Shown here piece after piece: positions 33,930 to 43,847 of a DNA stretch of 64,000 nt. Position 1 is the stretch's first letter; every line of letters begins with the position of its first letter. A program made the position numbers and the translations under genes. The stretch is from UBA6059 sp965227155 (lineage in GTDB: Bacteria; Bacteroidota; Bacteroidia; Cytophagales; Cyclobacteriaceae). The DNA is taken from assembly GCA_965227155.1 (NCBI GenBank), contig OZ245731.1, forward strand, positions 3,534,001-3,598,000. Reading direction: 5' to 3'. Under the pieces are notes generated by a model. The model was not told the origin of the DNA. It did not search any database and saw only the letters and a program-made list of their open reading frames with translations.

Positions 33930-34796
33930 CTAGCCAAAGCTCACGGTAAGTGCCGGGTAGGCTTTTCTGAAACCCTGGGTAAGGATGATTTCCGGCCCTA
34001 TGTACCAGTGCTTCTTCAGCTGGATCTGGTAATTAACTTTAAAAGCTTGCTGGATTGGTGCTGCGTTTTGAGCGTTGATAGGGGTGTACCCAACTTTTAG
34101 GAGCCATGGTCGGGGGGCCTGGTCATTCCCAATGACAGCATTCAGGTAGACCGACCAATCCACCTTAGGGTTACCCGACCTGTTTTCCATACCAGAAAAA
34201 TTATATCCAATCCGGGGCTCAAAGGATATACCAAAATGACTGATCAATGCTTTGGATGACACAGTTTTTTTTAGGTATAGCTCAGGGCTGACCTGCCAGT
34301 TGTGGGTCGATAGGTTTAGCCTCAACTCAGGATGTAACTGGGCCTTTTTTGTAAGTACCGCTAACTGCGCTTCAGGCTGTATGCTTTTTTTATAAAAAAC
34401 GGGTTTCAAAGCAACAGGGGTTGAATTCAAGTGACCTTGTACGGTTTGGATGGGTTGAATTCTGGTAAGCCTTTCAGGAATTTGTTGCTCCATTTGAGGT
34501 TGTTGAACTTCAGGTGTAACTATTGCAATGGCAGTTTTTCCTTTGATTTGGGGTAGCTGCTCTTTCGGTTGGCCAGGCGCCATCCACTGCTGTAAGCTTA
34601 GTCCACCGGCACAAACCATCGACACGGAAGCTGCGAGGGCCAGGTACCAATAGAAGGCTTTGCCACTTCCTGATTTAATGCCGGCCATTATCATCTGCCA
34701 GCTTTTTTCCAGATCCCATCCGGCAGAGGGAGGCATTGACTTTTCAGCCTTCACTACTTTCTTTTGGAGCTTTTTGTCAAATTCTTTGGCATTCAT
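33930..34796 (-). CDS. Putative membrane-anchored partner of the ECF sigma factor
   Basis: A protein of 288 residues from the ATG at 34796, which overlaps the sigma gene stop by four bases (ATGA). The first 45 residues are charged and helical and would be cytoplasmic, one membrane helix follows (FYWYLALAASVSMVCAGG), then a low-complexity Pro/Gln-rich linker, and finally about 110 residues of beta-strand text (HFGISFEPRIGYNFSG, SVYLNAVIGN) that ends in TVSFG like an outer-membrane barrel protein. Position and topology suggest an anti-sigma factor, but no ZAS or FecR motif is present. I do not recognise the family. Confidence 0.75.
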   Translation of the reverse strand: MNAKEFDKKLQKKVVKAEKSMPPSAGWDLEKSWQMIMAGIKSGSGKAFYWYLALAASVSMVCAGGLSLQQWMAPGQPKEQLPQIKGKTAIAIVTPEVQQPQMEQQIPERLTRIQPIQTVQGHLNSTPVALKPVFYKKSIQPEAQLAVLTKKAQLHPELRLNLSTHNWQVSPELYLKKTVSSKALISHFGISFEPRIGYNFSGMENRSGNPKVDWSVYLNAVIGNDQAPRPWLLKVGYTPINAQNAAPIQQAFKVNYQIQLKKHWYIGPEIILTQGFRKAYPALTVSFG

Positions 34797-35326
34797 AGCA
34801 TATCCAGATTTTTGATCCATTTTTTGAGCTGTGCCCGCGCTTTACTCAGTTGAGACTTGGAGGTGTTCTCCTGAATATTGAGCTTCTCAGCGATTTCTTT
34901 GTGGCTGTAACCTTCTACCACATATAAATTAAATACAGTGCGATAGCCATCAGGCAATTGATTTACCAGTTTATAAATGCCCTCTGCATGTATATTTTCT
35001 GCTGCCCCGTAGCTATCATCTGTAATTTGATGATTCAACTCTTCCTTTCCGGCTAGGCGTTTCTGCTTTCTCAGCAGCATCAGACTTTCATTGGCCATGA
35101 TGCGCCTCATCCAGCCTATAAATGCCGCCGGAGAGCGCCATTCGAATTGGTCTACATTGGTAAGGATTTTCTGGAATCCGCTGATCATGGCTTCTTCCGC
35201 CAATGTTTCGTCTTTCAAATACCGCTGGCATAGGTGTAGCATCATCACTGCATAGCGATCATACAATGCTCGTTGTGCACGTTGGTCATTCTGCTTACAG
35301 CCTTCAAAAAGTTGATGGTCAGTCAA
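34793..35326 (-). CDS. ECF-family RNA polymerase sigma factor
   Basis: A protein of 177 residues. Region 2 lies at about 20-90 (YDRYAVMMLHLCQRYLKDETLAEEA, then WRSPAAFIGWMRRIMANES) and region 4 at about 115-170, with the helix-turn-helix VEGYSHKEIAEKLNIQENT and SQLSKARAQLKKW. It directs transcription of a small regulon under control of its partner. It is the first gene of the pair with the putative membrane partner gene. Confidence 0.95.
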   Translation of the reverse strand: MTDHQLFEGCKQNDQRAQRALYDRYAVMMLHLCQRYLKDETLAEEAMISGFQKILTNVDQFEWRSPAAFIGWMRRIMANESLMLLRKQKRLAGKEELNHQITDDSYGAAENIHAEGIYKLVNQLPDGYRTVFNLYVVEGYSHKEIAEKLNIQENTSKSQLSKARAQLKKWIKNLDML

Positions 35327-35469
35327 AGCCTGGGTCTGTGGTTAAGGTTACTGAACTAAAAATGCCGATTGCTCCCTATAGGTTGCTTGAGGATCAAAAA
35401 TAGATCAGATGCTAGCGGGGCGGGGCGCAGCGACTGTTAAAAATGGTTAAGAGCTGTAAATTAAAAGGG

Positions 35470-35492
35470 ATTACCCGCATGAAGCGGGTAAT
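35470..35492. repeat. REP-like palindrome
   Basis: ATTACCCGC, ATGAA, GCGGGTAAT: a perfect 9-bp stem (35470-35478 with 35484-35492). It lies 140 bp upstream of the sigma gene start and 95 bp downstream of the Ca/Na exchanger stop. It could be a terminator for neither gene, since it lacks a T run. Confidence 0.75.
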
Positions 35493-35585
35493 GACGATGC
35501 TACTATGAAAAAGTTGTTTTTAAAGTATTTTAAAATGGGTAATTAGGGTTGCGAACAGAATACTTTACTTGGAGACAGTATTTGC

Positions 35586-36557
35586 TTACAGGCGTTGGAA
35601 TAAATACACGGTGTAAGCTACAAAGCCAACCAGGTATAAGGCACCCTCCATTCGGTCTACCTTGTATTTATTCAGGGTAAACATGAAGATGAATAGCATC
35701 AAAGTGCCTACCATTACCAGAATGAGATCTACATTGAGCACAGCGTCAAATTCCAGCGGTGCAGATATGATGCCGGTAAATGCCAGCACAAGCAATAGGT
35801 TGAATATATTGGAGCCAACAATATTGCCTACAGCAAGGTCAGACTTTTTCTGAAACGCAGCTACCGCCGTAGTAGCCAGTTCTGGTAAAGAAGTGCCTGC
35901 CGCCAGTATTGTAAGTCCGATTAGTTTTTCACTTACATTAAAAATCTGAGCAATTTCTACAGCATTGTCTACAATTAATTTACCACCACCTGAAAGTCCG
36001 ATGATGCCACCGCCAATCATAAGGGTAGTTTTAAGATTGCTGTAAATTTCAATATCCTCTACCACATCTATTTCATCTGTATTTTTCATGTTCATGAAAA
36101 TATAAACGAGAAATAGCCCAAACATGAAAATAAGGATAATGGAATCACCGAGGTTGAGTTCGTTCTTTTCGGACTCTAAGAAATACACGTCATTCACTAA
36201 CACGAAAAAAACTATCGTGGCTAGAAGGGAATAAGGAACCTCTTTCCAAAGGGCGTTTTTTTGTACAGTAATTGGGTAAATGACTGCTGCGATACCCAGA
36301 ATAAGGAAAAGGTTGAAGATGTTGGAACCAATGATGTTGCCAAAAACCACCTCATTGTGGCCGCTGGATCCGGAAATAAGATTGACCACAAGCTCAGGTG
36401 CGGAAGTACCCATAGCAACCACGGTAAGTCCAATTGCGATATCTGATACATCAAACCTTTTGGCCAGCGAAGAGGCTCCGGTAACCAGGTAGTCTGCCCC
36501 TTTGATAAGCAGAACAAATCCAACAACAATAAGTACAGAATTCAGTAAAACTTCCAA
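35586..36557 (-). CDS. Calcium/sodium antiporter (YrbG-like, CaCA superfamily)
   Basis: A protein of 323 residues with about ten hydrophobic helices. The two inverted alpha-repeat signatures are visible: GLTVVAMGTSAPELVVN near residue 43 and GLTILAAGTSLPELATT near residue 210, each followed by GNIIGSNIFNL or GNIVGSNIFNL. This is the classic YrbG/NCX pattern. It exchanges Ca2+ for Na+ or H+ across the inner membrane. A 30-residue charged loop between the halves faces the cytoplasm or periplasm. The gene is monocistronic. Confidence 0.95.
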   Translation of the reverse strand: MEVLLNSVLIVVGFVLLIKGADYLVTGASSLAKRFDVSDIAIGLTVVAMGTSAPELVVNLISGSSGHNEVVFGNIIGSNIFNLFLILGIAAVIYPITVQKNALWKEVPYSLLATIVFFVLVNDVYFLESEKNELNLGDSIILIFMFGLFLVYIFMNMKNTDEIDVVEDIEIYSNLKTTLMIGGGIIGLSGGGKLIVDNAVEIAQIFNVSEKLIGLTILAAGTSLPELATTAVAAFQKKSDLAVGNIVGSNIFNLLLVLAFTGIISAPLEFDAVLNVDLILVMVGTLMLFIFMFTLNKYKVDRMEGALYLVGFVAYTVYLFQRL

Positions 36558-36725
36558 TTCCTACGTAGGTTAGTGATTAATAACTTTCGGAAATATAATT
36601 ATTTTTAGATAATACTTAATTACCTATAGAAATATTTCCAAAGCTGATTGAAAAAGTAACTATTGCTGGAGTTTGAATTTTAGACCACTCAAAAATAGTA
36701 ACATAAGTATGTAAATCCCTAATTT

Positions 36726-38456
36726 TTAAACATTTAAATCTGCTTTGAATGCATTCACCTTCTCAGCCAGTTGATCCTGTACAGCCCTATATTCACTGGA
36801 AGCCTTTAAAGGTGCTTTTACGCTGAAGTAGAACTTTATCTTGGGTTCGGTGCCTGAAGGACGCGCTGATATCTTGTCACCATCTTCGGTTAAGAACTGA
36901 AGAACGTTGGATTTTGGGAAGTCCAGCGTTCGAGTAGATCCATCAATAAGATTTTTGGCTTCCAGGCTCTGATAATCCATGATTTCCTTCACTTTCACAC
37001 CACCTAGCGTTTTCGGTGGATTGGCGCGCAGGTCTTTCATCATTTCTGCGATCTCCTCAGCACCGGATTTACCTTTCTTAGTAATGCTTACCAGTGACTC
37101 CTGGTAAACGCCAAATATGCTGTAAATCTCAAGTAAGATATCAAAGACTGTTTTGCCTTCATTTTTGGCCCATGCTACCATTTCGGCAATCATGGCGCAG
37201 CTGGCAATAGCATCTTTGTCGCGCACGAAATCACTGATCAGATAGCCATAGCTTTCTTCTCCGCCACCGATGAAAGTCTCTTTGCCTTCCAATGATTTGA
37301 TCAGGGCTGCTATCCATTTGAAACCTGTTAGGGTTTCGTAGGACTTCACATTAAAATGTGCTGCAATCTCATTGAGCAGGTCGGAAGTCACTATTGTTTT
37401 TACAATATACTGTTTGCCATCCAGCTTATTCAGTTTTTGCCATTGGCTTAGTAAGTAATAGACTAGCAGAGCGCCGGTTTGATTGCCATTAAGCAATTGA
37501 AATTCACCCTTTTCATTTTTTACGGCAATGCCCACACGGTCAGAATCCGGGTCAGTGCCCATCAGGATATCAGCATCCAATGCCTTGGCCTGTGTAAGGG
37601 CGATGCTCAATGCTTCTGCTTCTTCCGGGTTTGGGTAAACTACCGTTGGGAAGTTGCCATCCGGTGTGGATTGCTCTTTTACCACATGCACATTGGTAAA
37701 GCCCATTTTCTCCAAAATAGGCGGCACTAGTGTAATACCTGTACCGTGGATGGGTGAGAAAACAATCTTCAGATCATGCTGAGCTTTGATGGCTTCCGGT
37801 GATAGAGACAGACCGGCAATTCTTTCTAAATATGGATCGTCAATGTCTTTACCGATAGATTTGATCATGCCCGCCGGTGCATCAAATTTCACTTCATCGA
37901 TGCTGCTGATGTTGCCCACTTCAGCGATGATGTTTTTATCATGCGGCGATACGATTTGTGCACCGTCATTCCAGTATGCTTTATAGCCGTTGTACTCTTT
38001 GGGGTTGTGTGAGGCAGTAACTACAACGCCGCTGTGACAATTCAATGCTCTAATGGCAAAGGATAGCTCTGGTGTTGGGCGGAGATCTTCGAAAAGGAAA
38101 ACCTCAATGCCATTAGCAGCAAATACATTGGCAGTGGTCTCCGCAAAATAGCGGCTGTTATTTCTGCTGTCATGTGCTATGGCTACTTTGATCGGTTCTG
38201 AGGGGTAAGTCTTTTTCAGGTAATTGGCCAGGCCCTGAGTAGCCATACCTATGGTGTATTTATTGATGCGGTTTGAGCCTACGCCCATTACACCTCTTAG
38301 GCCTCCGGTGCCAAATTCAAGGTCTTTGTAAAATGCTTCTACCAGATTGGCATCATCCTTACTGGCCAGCATTAGTTCTATTTCACTTCTTGTTGCATCA
38401 TCGATATTACTTTGCAGCCACCTATTAGCCTTGTCAATTATTGCCTGATCCGCCAT
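36726..38456 (-). CDS. Phosphohexomutase (phosphoglucomutase/phosphomannomutase)
   Basis: A protein of 576 residues of the alpha-D-phosphohexomutase superfamily. The start motif GTGGLRG is at 49-55, the phosphoserine loop TASHNP at 147-152 with Ser149, the Mg site DPDSDRVG near residue 300, and the sugar loop GGEESYG near residue 410; the C-terminal phosphate loop RPSGTEPKIKFY is intact. It interconverts glucose 1-phosphate and glucose 6-phosphate (or the mannose pair). It could link GH13-derived sugars to Pgi. Confidence 0.95.
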   Translation of the reverse strand: MADQAIIDKANRWLQSNIDDATRSEIELMLASKDDANLVEAFYKDLEFGTGGLRGVMGVGSNRINKYTIGMATQGLANYLKKTYPSEPIKVAIAHDSRNNSRYFAETTANVFAANGIEVFLFEDLRPTPELSFAIRALNCHSGVVVTASHNPKEYNGYKAYWNDGAQIVSPHDKNIIAEVGNISSIDEVKFDAPAGMIKSIGKDIDDPYLERIAGLSLSPEAIKAQHDLKIVFSPIHGTGITLVPPILEKMGFTNVHVVKEQSTPDGNFPTVVYPNPEEAEALSIALTQAKALDADILMGTDPDSDRVGIAVKNEKGEFQLLNGNQTGALLVYYLLSQWQKLNKLDGKQYIVKTIVTSDLLNEIAAHFNVKSYETLTGFKWIAALIKSLEGKETFIGGGEESYGYLISDFVRDKDAIASCAMIAEMVAWAKNEGKTVFDILLEIYSIFGVYQESLVSITKKGKSGAEEIAEMMKDLRANPPKTLGGVKVKEIMDYQSLEAKNLIDGSTRTLDFPKSNVLQFLTEDGDKISARPSGTEPKIKFYFSVKAPLKASSEYRAVQDQLAEKVNAFKADLNV

Positions 38457-38543
38457 GATTTTTTATGAATTATTTGTGGTAAGAAAAATGCCGTATTTTC
38501 TGGTAAAAACAAACTTTAACCAAGGATTTATACAGCCTTAGGA

Positions 38544-39521
38544 TTAAAGATTAGCAAAGCCCAAAACCTTTTTGACCCTGCTCAATACGGATAATGCTAT
38601 TTCACGAGCCTTTGCTTCACCAATCTGTAGTTTTTCCTCCAGCACGCCCTGATCCTTCATCAAAGCATCGTAAATACTTCTTTCGTTTTTATATTGATCA
38701 AGGATCAAGCCGAGCAATTCCTTTTTTGCATGTCCATAGCCATAACCACCATTAAGGTAGTTATCCCGCATTTGCTGCTTTTGATCTTCCCCGGCCAGAA
38801 GTGCATAGATATTGTAGACATTGCATTGATCTGGGTCTTTGGGTTCTTCCAGTCCCTTGCTGTCCGTAACAATACCCATCACCTGCTTTTTGAGTGCTTT
38901 CTCTGGAAGGAAAATATCAATGATATTGCCGTAAGATTTACTCATTTTTTGGCCATCGGTTCCGGGGATCGTCATGAGTTGTTCATCGATACGCGCTTCA
39001 GGAAGCACGAATGTTTCACCCATCTGATTATTAAAATAGCTTGCGATATCGCGGGTCATTTCAAGGTGCTGCTTCTGATCTTTGCCTACCGGCACAATAT
39101 TCGCATCGTATAGCAATATGTCAGCTGCCATCAACACAGGGTAGGTAAACAAACCGCTGTTTACATCCGAAAGGCGGTCAGATTTGTCCTTGAATGAATG
39201 CGCATTGGCCAGCATGGGGTAGGGTGTGTAGCAGTTTAGGTACCAGGTGAGCTCGCATACCTCTGTTACCCTTGATTGTCGGTAAAATAGATTGCGGTCG
39301 GTATCAAAGCCAAAGGCCAGCCATGCGGCGGCAACCGCCCGTGTATTTTCACTACGCAGTTCAGCGTCTTTAATGGTAGTAAGTGAATGCAGATCAGCAA
39401 TGAAAAAAAGTGATTCATTTTTAGGATCCCTGGATAATTCTATGGCTGGGATAATGGCACCCAGCAGGTTTCCAAGATGGGGTTTCCCTGAACTCTGTAT
39501 TCCGGTCAATATTCTGGCCAT
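38544..39521 (-). CDS. trpS: Tryptophan-tRNA ligase
   Basis: A protein of 325 residues, the normal size of bacterial TrpRS. The HIGH-like motif is PHLGN (14-18) and the KMSKS motif is at 192-196 (QKMSKSYGNI). The acceptor and tryptophan-pocket segments (FIADLHSLTT, PVLMAADILLYDA, PVGKDQKQHLE) are clear. It charges tRNA-Trp in the cytoplasm. It is 87 bp upstream of the phosphohexomutase gene on the same strand. Confidence 0.98.
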   Translation of the reverse strand: MARILTGIQSSGKPHLGNLLGAIIPAIELSRDPKNESLFFIADLHSLTTIKDAELRSENTRAVAAAWLAFGFDTDRNLFYRQSRVTEVCELTWYLNCYTPYPMLANAHSFKDKSDRLSDVNSGLFTYPVLMAADILLYDANIVPVGKDQKQHLEMTRDIASYFNNQMGETFVLPEARIDEQLMTIPGTDGQKMSKSYGNIIDIFLPEKALKKQVMGIVTDSKGLEEPKDPDQCNVYNIYALLAGEDQKQQMRDNYLNGGYGYGHAKKELLGLILDQYKNERSIYDALMKDQGVLEEKLQIGEAKAREIALSVLSRVKKVLGFANL

Positions 39522-39626
39522 ATTGTTTATTTTTCGGGCAAAAGTAGCATTTTTTAATTCTTAGCCTTTACAGTTTTATCATTGATCAAAGTTTTTAATG
39601 CCAATTAGATTATCGATTTTTGCTTT

Positions 39627-40706
39627 ATGCCTCAATTGCTAAAAGCACTCTTTTTTGGTATCCTTCTCATTTGTTTCCGGTTAGGTCATGCGCAAGACTC
39701 ATTGCTATTACTCAACGAAGTAAAAAACTTCGGAACTGTAGCAGAAACTGAAGGGCCGATAAGCCATACATTTAGGTTTATTAATCATTATCAAGAGCCG
39801 GTAGCCGTTAGCGATGTGCAGGTAAGTTGTGGTTGCACCATACCTTCATGGAGCGACAAAATGGTGCTACCCTCCGATACCGGTAGTGTCACTATAGTAT
39901 TCAATCCTTATAACCGTCCGGGGCCTTTTGAAAAGCAGGTCACTTTAATAACCCACATTGACTCTGCTGCCTATGATTTCACGATTAAAGGATACGTGAA
40001 GCCATCGCCGGCTTCTTTGGAAGCAGCTTTTCCCTTTCAATATGGTCAGCTTAGATTTCCGACCAAGACCATCAACCTGGGTCATTTCAAAAACGACACC
40101 ATTTTCACCAAGCATATCGAGTTTTACAATGCCGGCAATACACCTGTGCAATTTGAGTCTGCTTTTCAGCATCCTGCACATATGGCTATTTCCATAGTAC
40201 CAATGGTTGTGCAGCCCGGAGAGCGCGGTACGATTAATCTTCAGTTTGATCCGGGCGACTATGCCTTGCTTGGTTTCAATCAAAATCATATTGCTTTCTC
40301 TTCCAAAGACGGACAAGCCTACAGCTTCACCACCATTGCAACAGTAGAGGAGTATTTTCCGCCAATGGAAGCATCTGCTTTAGCTATGGCTCCTAAATTA
40401 TTGCTTGATCAATCGCAATATGATTTTGACAGGGTGAGGGAAGGTGATGTGCTGAGCCATATTTTTAAACTTGAGAATGCTGGCAAGCAGGAATTAGCAA
40501 TTCGGAAGATTACCACAAACTGTGGCTGCACAGTGGCTGCTGTGGATACCAGGACAATAGCTGCGGGAGCTTCTACTTCTTTAGTAGTACAGTTTGATAC
40601 CTCAGGAAGAAGAGGCAGTCAAATCAAAACCATTTCTCTTTTTACCAATGATCCTCTCAACCCCATTCAAACTTTGGTGGTAAGGGCCTATGTAGAAACA
40701 GAATAA
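39627..40706 (+). CDS. DUF1573 repeat protein, exported
   Basis: A protein of 359 residues with a Sec signal (LLKALFFGILLICFRLGHAQ). Two DUF1573 (Ig-like) domains are at about 25-130 and 260-355; each contains the cysteine pair (VSCGCTIP and TNCGCTV) in the middle. Between them is a third beta domain without the cysteines. The family is abundant in Bacteroidota, exported, and its role is unknown. The gene is divergent from trpS with a 105-bp gap and is followed 98 bp later by an amidohydrolase operon. Confidence 0.9.
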   Translation: MPQLLKALFFGILLICFRLGHAQDSLLLLNEVKNFGTVAETEGPISHTFRFINHYQEPVAVSDVQVSCGCTIPSWSDKMVLPSDTGSVTIVFNPYNRPGPFEKQVTLITHIDSAAYDFTIKGYVKPSPASLEAAFPFQYGQLRFPTKTINLGHFKNDTIFTKHIEFYNAGNTPVQFESAFQHPAHMAISIVPMVVQPGERGTINLQFDPGDYALLGFNQNHIAFSSKDGQAYSFTTIATVEEYFPPMEASALAMAPKLLLDQSQYDFDRVREGDVLSHIFKLENAGKQELAIRKITTNCGCTVAAVDTRTIAAGASTSLVVQFDTSGRRGSQIKTISLFTNDPLNPIQTLVVRAYVETE

Positions 40707-40804
40707 TGAATAGGCATTGATTGCCAATGAAATAAATTTTTTAACCACCAGCTGATTTTGGGGTTAATGAAAGAACAGTTTATCAATTTTTTAAAACCTA
40801 CCAT

Positions 40805-43800
40805 ATGAAAAAATTTAGAATCCTAATCATTTTAATGATAGGTCTCTGGCATGTGCCCAGAGCACAGGAATCATTTCCGGTAAATGGTGTCCAGGACAAA
40901 CGGCTGGATATTTACGCATTTACAAATGCGACCATTTATGTGGATTATCAAACCAGGCTTGAAAGCGCTACGCTGGTCATCAAAGATGGGCGAGTAGAGG
41001 CAGCAGGCACAAATGTGGCTATACCTGAGGGTGCCATTGTAAAAGATTTGGCTGGTAAAACGATTTACCCTGCCTTTGTGGATGCTTATTCTGATTACGG
41101 AATGCCGGAAGTAAAGGCGGCCCGCTTCAATTTTAATGCACCCCCACAAACAGAAAGCAAAAAAGAAGGTGCTTATGGGTGGAATGAAGCCATCAAGGCT
41201 GAGATTGATGCAGCAGAAGTATTTAAGACGGATCAGAAAAGTGCAGAAGCACTAAGGAAAGCTGGCTTTGGCGCAGTAGTTACCCACCACCCTGATGGCA
41301 TAGTTAGGGGTACCTCGGCATTAGTATCTCTTAATGATGGCCCTGAGCAATCTGTTTTGATCAGGAAAAATGTAGGAGCCAACTATTCTTTTAGTCGCGG
41401 CAGTTCAAATCAGCAGAACCCAAATTCGATCATGGGCGCAGCTGCATTATTGAGACAGACCTATTATGATGCGATGTGGTATGCGAGCCGGGGCAACAAA
41501 GAGCAAACCAACCTTAGCCTGGAGGCATTCAACGCCTTGCGTTATTTGCCTGCTGTGTTTACAACTGACAGCAAGCATAACACGCTTTTGGCAGATAAGA
41601 TTGGTGATGAGTTTGGCGTGCAGTACATCATCAAAGGTGCAGGTGATGAATATCAAAATGTACCACTGATCAGCAAGACCAACGGGCGTATGATCATTCC
41701 GGTCAACTATCCTGACGCTTATGATGTGGAGGACCCTTTTGATGCTCTTAATGTGTCTTTAAAAGATATGAAGCATTGGGAACTTGCGCCTAAAAATGCG
41801 GCTATGCTCAACGAAGCAGGCGTGCCTATTGCTTTTACTACAGAAGGCTTAAAAAATCCATCTGACTTTTTAAAAAACGTGCGGAAAGCTGTCACCTACG
41901 GTTTGCCGGAAGAAGTAGCTTTGAAAGCGATCACCTATAATCCTGCTGTATTTCTTCAGGTAGAAGAAGAAGTTGGAAGCCTTCAAAAAGGCCGTTTGGC
42001 CAATTTCATCATTACTTCAGGCAACCTGTTTGATGAATCCACCAAAATCTATGAAAACTGGACCCAGGGACAGCAGATGTCTATGATACCACTTACAGCG
42101 GTGGACTTTAGTGGTATTTACAATCTCACAGTTGGTGAGGCCAATTACCAACTCAAAATTGAAGGTGATCCCGGGCAACATACTGTTTCATGGCAGGAAA
42201 ATGACAGCACCTCCACGAAACTCACTGCTAAAATTGACGGTCAAAATATAAGCTTTACCATGAGTCCTGATGGAGGACAGGTCAGGTTATCCGGATTTCA
42301 AGATGGGTCTGGATTTACCGGCAGGGGAAGATTGGCCGATGGTTCATGGGTTGATTGGAGTGCTCAAAAAACAGGTGAGTCAGCGGGTGAAGAAAAAAAG
42401 GAAGGGGACAAAGCTGAAGTGCCTGAGACCGGTAACATAATCTTCCCTTTTGTAGCATATGGCAATGAAACCATTCCTACCGCGGAGAAAGTATTGATTA
42501 AAAATGCTACTGTTTGGACCAATGAGGACGAAGGCATACTGGAAAACACAGATGTGCTTTTGGAAAACGGAAAAATTGCTGCAATTGGACAAAATCTAAG
42601 TGCGGGGGGTGCCAAAGAAGTTGACGGTACCGGAAAGCACCTCACTGCCGGCATTATCGATGAGCACAGCCACACTGCGCTAAGAGGAGTGAACGAAGCT
42701 TCGCAAGCAAGTACCTCCGAGGTGCGCATGTACGATGCTGTCGATCCTGATGATATTGATATTTACAGACAATTGGCCGGTGGCGTTACGGCTGCTCAGC
42801 TATTGCATGGTTCTGCCAATCCAATTGGTGGGCAGTCTGCTTTGGTGAAATTCCGCTGGGGAAGGTCTGCTGAAGAGATGGCTATCGATGGTGCCGATGG
42901 ATTTATCAAATTCGCATTGGGTGAAAATGTAAAGCAATCCAACCGTTCCAATGCATATACAACTCGATTCCCACAAACAAGGATGGGTGTAGAGCAGGTA
43001 TTTGTGGATGCGTTCACGAGAGCCAAAGCTTATGATGAATCCTGGAAGGCATACAATGCATTACCAGCTAAAACAAAGGCCAATACACCTGCACCCCGTA
43101 AAGACATAGAACTGGAAGCATTGGCTGAAATTCTCAATGAAGAGCGGTTCATTTCCTGTCACTCTTATGTGCAGTCAGAAATCAATATGCTCATGAAAGT
43201 GGCTGAGTCGTTTGGATTCAGGGTGAATACATTCACTCATATTTTGGAGGGTTATAAGGTAGCCGATAAAATGGCTGAGCATGGTGCCGGTGGAAGTACT
43301 TTTGCGGACTGGTGGGCCTACAAGTTTGAGGTAAGAGAGGCCATTCCCTACAATGCGGCATTGATGTCAAGCGTGGGGGTTACCACAGCCATCAATTCGG
43401 ATGATTCTGAAATGGCCCGGCGACTAAATCAGGAAGCTGCCAAAACCATAAAATATGGTGGTGTGGACGAGGAAACCGCTATGAAAATGGTGACGTTGAA
43501 TCCTGCCAGATTATTACACCTGGATGATCGTATGGGGAGTATCAAAGTAGGCAAAGATGCTGATGTAGTACTTTGGTCAACACACCCATTGTCCATTTAC
43601 ACCAAAGCAGAAAAGACTTTTGTTGATGGTATTCTGTATTTTGATATAGAAAGAGATGAAGCATTACGTAAATCCATCGAGGCAGAGAGAGCACGGCTGG
43701 TAGCAAAGATGATTGAAGCAAAAGGAAATGGAGCAGCGACTAAAAAGCCGTCGAGACATCAGAGGCATCAGTGGGAATGTGAAGATGAAGTGGATTACAT

Positions 43801-43828
43801 GTACCTGATCGATATCGATGAAAACTAG
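40805..43828 (+). CDS. Large exported amidohydrolase with duplicated domains
   Basis: A protein of 1007 residues with a signal peptide (RILIILMIGLWHVPRAQ). It has two amidohydrolase-like halves. The N-terminal half (about 40-430) has the fold text (KDLAGKTIYPAFVDAYSDYG, then LPEEVALKAITYNPAVFLQ) but lacks the HxH metal motif at the expected place. A beta-domain linker spans about 440-530. The C-terminal half (about 560-985) keeps the motif IIDEHSHTAL and the later histidines (SCHSYVQSE, FTHILEG) and aspartate (INSDDSEM), so it should be the catalytic one. Family members hydrolyse peptides or imides in the periplasm. The tail is acidic. It forms an operon with a smaller homologue that starts 20 bp later. 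Confidence 0.88.
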   Translation: MKKFRILIILMIGLWHVPRAQESFPVNGVQDKRLDIYAFTNATIYVDYQTRLESATLVIKDGRVEAAGTNVAIPEGAIVKDLAGKTIYPAFVDAYSDYGMPEVKAARFNFNAPPQTESKKEGAYGWNEAIKAEIDAAEVFKTDQKSAEALRKAGFGAVVTHHPDGIVRGTSALVSLNDGPEQSVLIRKNVGANYSFSRGSSNQQNPNSIMGAAALLRQTYYDAMWYASRGNKEQTNLSLEAFNALRYLPAVFTTDSKHNTLLADKIGDEFGVQYIIKGAGDEYQNVPLISKTNGRMIIPVNYPDAYDVEDPFDALNVSLKDMKHWELAPKNAAMLNEAGVPIAFTTEGLKNPSDFLKNVRKAVTYGLPEEVALKAITYNPAVFLQVEEEVGSLQKGRLANFIITSGNLFDESTKIYENWTQGQQMSMIPLTAVDFSGIYNLTVGEANYQLKIEGDPGQHTVSWQENDSTSTKLTAKIDGQNISFTMSPDGGQVRLSGFQDGSGFTGRGRLADGSWVDWSAQKTGESAGEEKKEGDKAEVPETGNIIFPFVAYGNETIPTAEKVLIKNATVWTNEDEGILENTDVLLENGKIAAIGQNLSAGGAKEVDGTGKHLTAGIIDEHSHTALRGVNEASQASTSEVRMYDAVDPDDIDIYRQLAGGVTAAQLLHGSANPIGGQSALVKFRWGRSAEEMAIDGADGFIKFALGENVKQSNRSNAYTTRFPQTRMGVEQVFVDAFTRAKAYDESWKAYNALPAKTKANTPAPRKDIELEALAEILNEERFISCHSYVQSEINMLMKVAESFGFRVNTFTHILEGYKVADKMAEHGAGGSTFADWWAYKFEVREAIPYNAALMSSVGVTTAINSDDSEMARRLNQEAAKTIKYGGVDEETAMKMVTLNPARLLHLDDRMGSIKVGKDADVVLWSTHPLSIYTKAEKTFVDGILYFDIERDEALRKSIEAERARLVAKMIEAKGNGAATKKPSRHQRHQWECEDEVDYMYLIDIDEN

Positions 43829-43847
43829 AATTTTAGAACAACAAATT

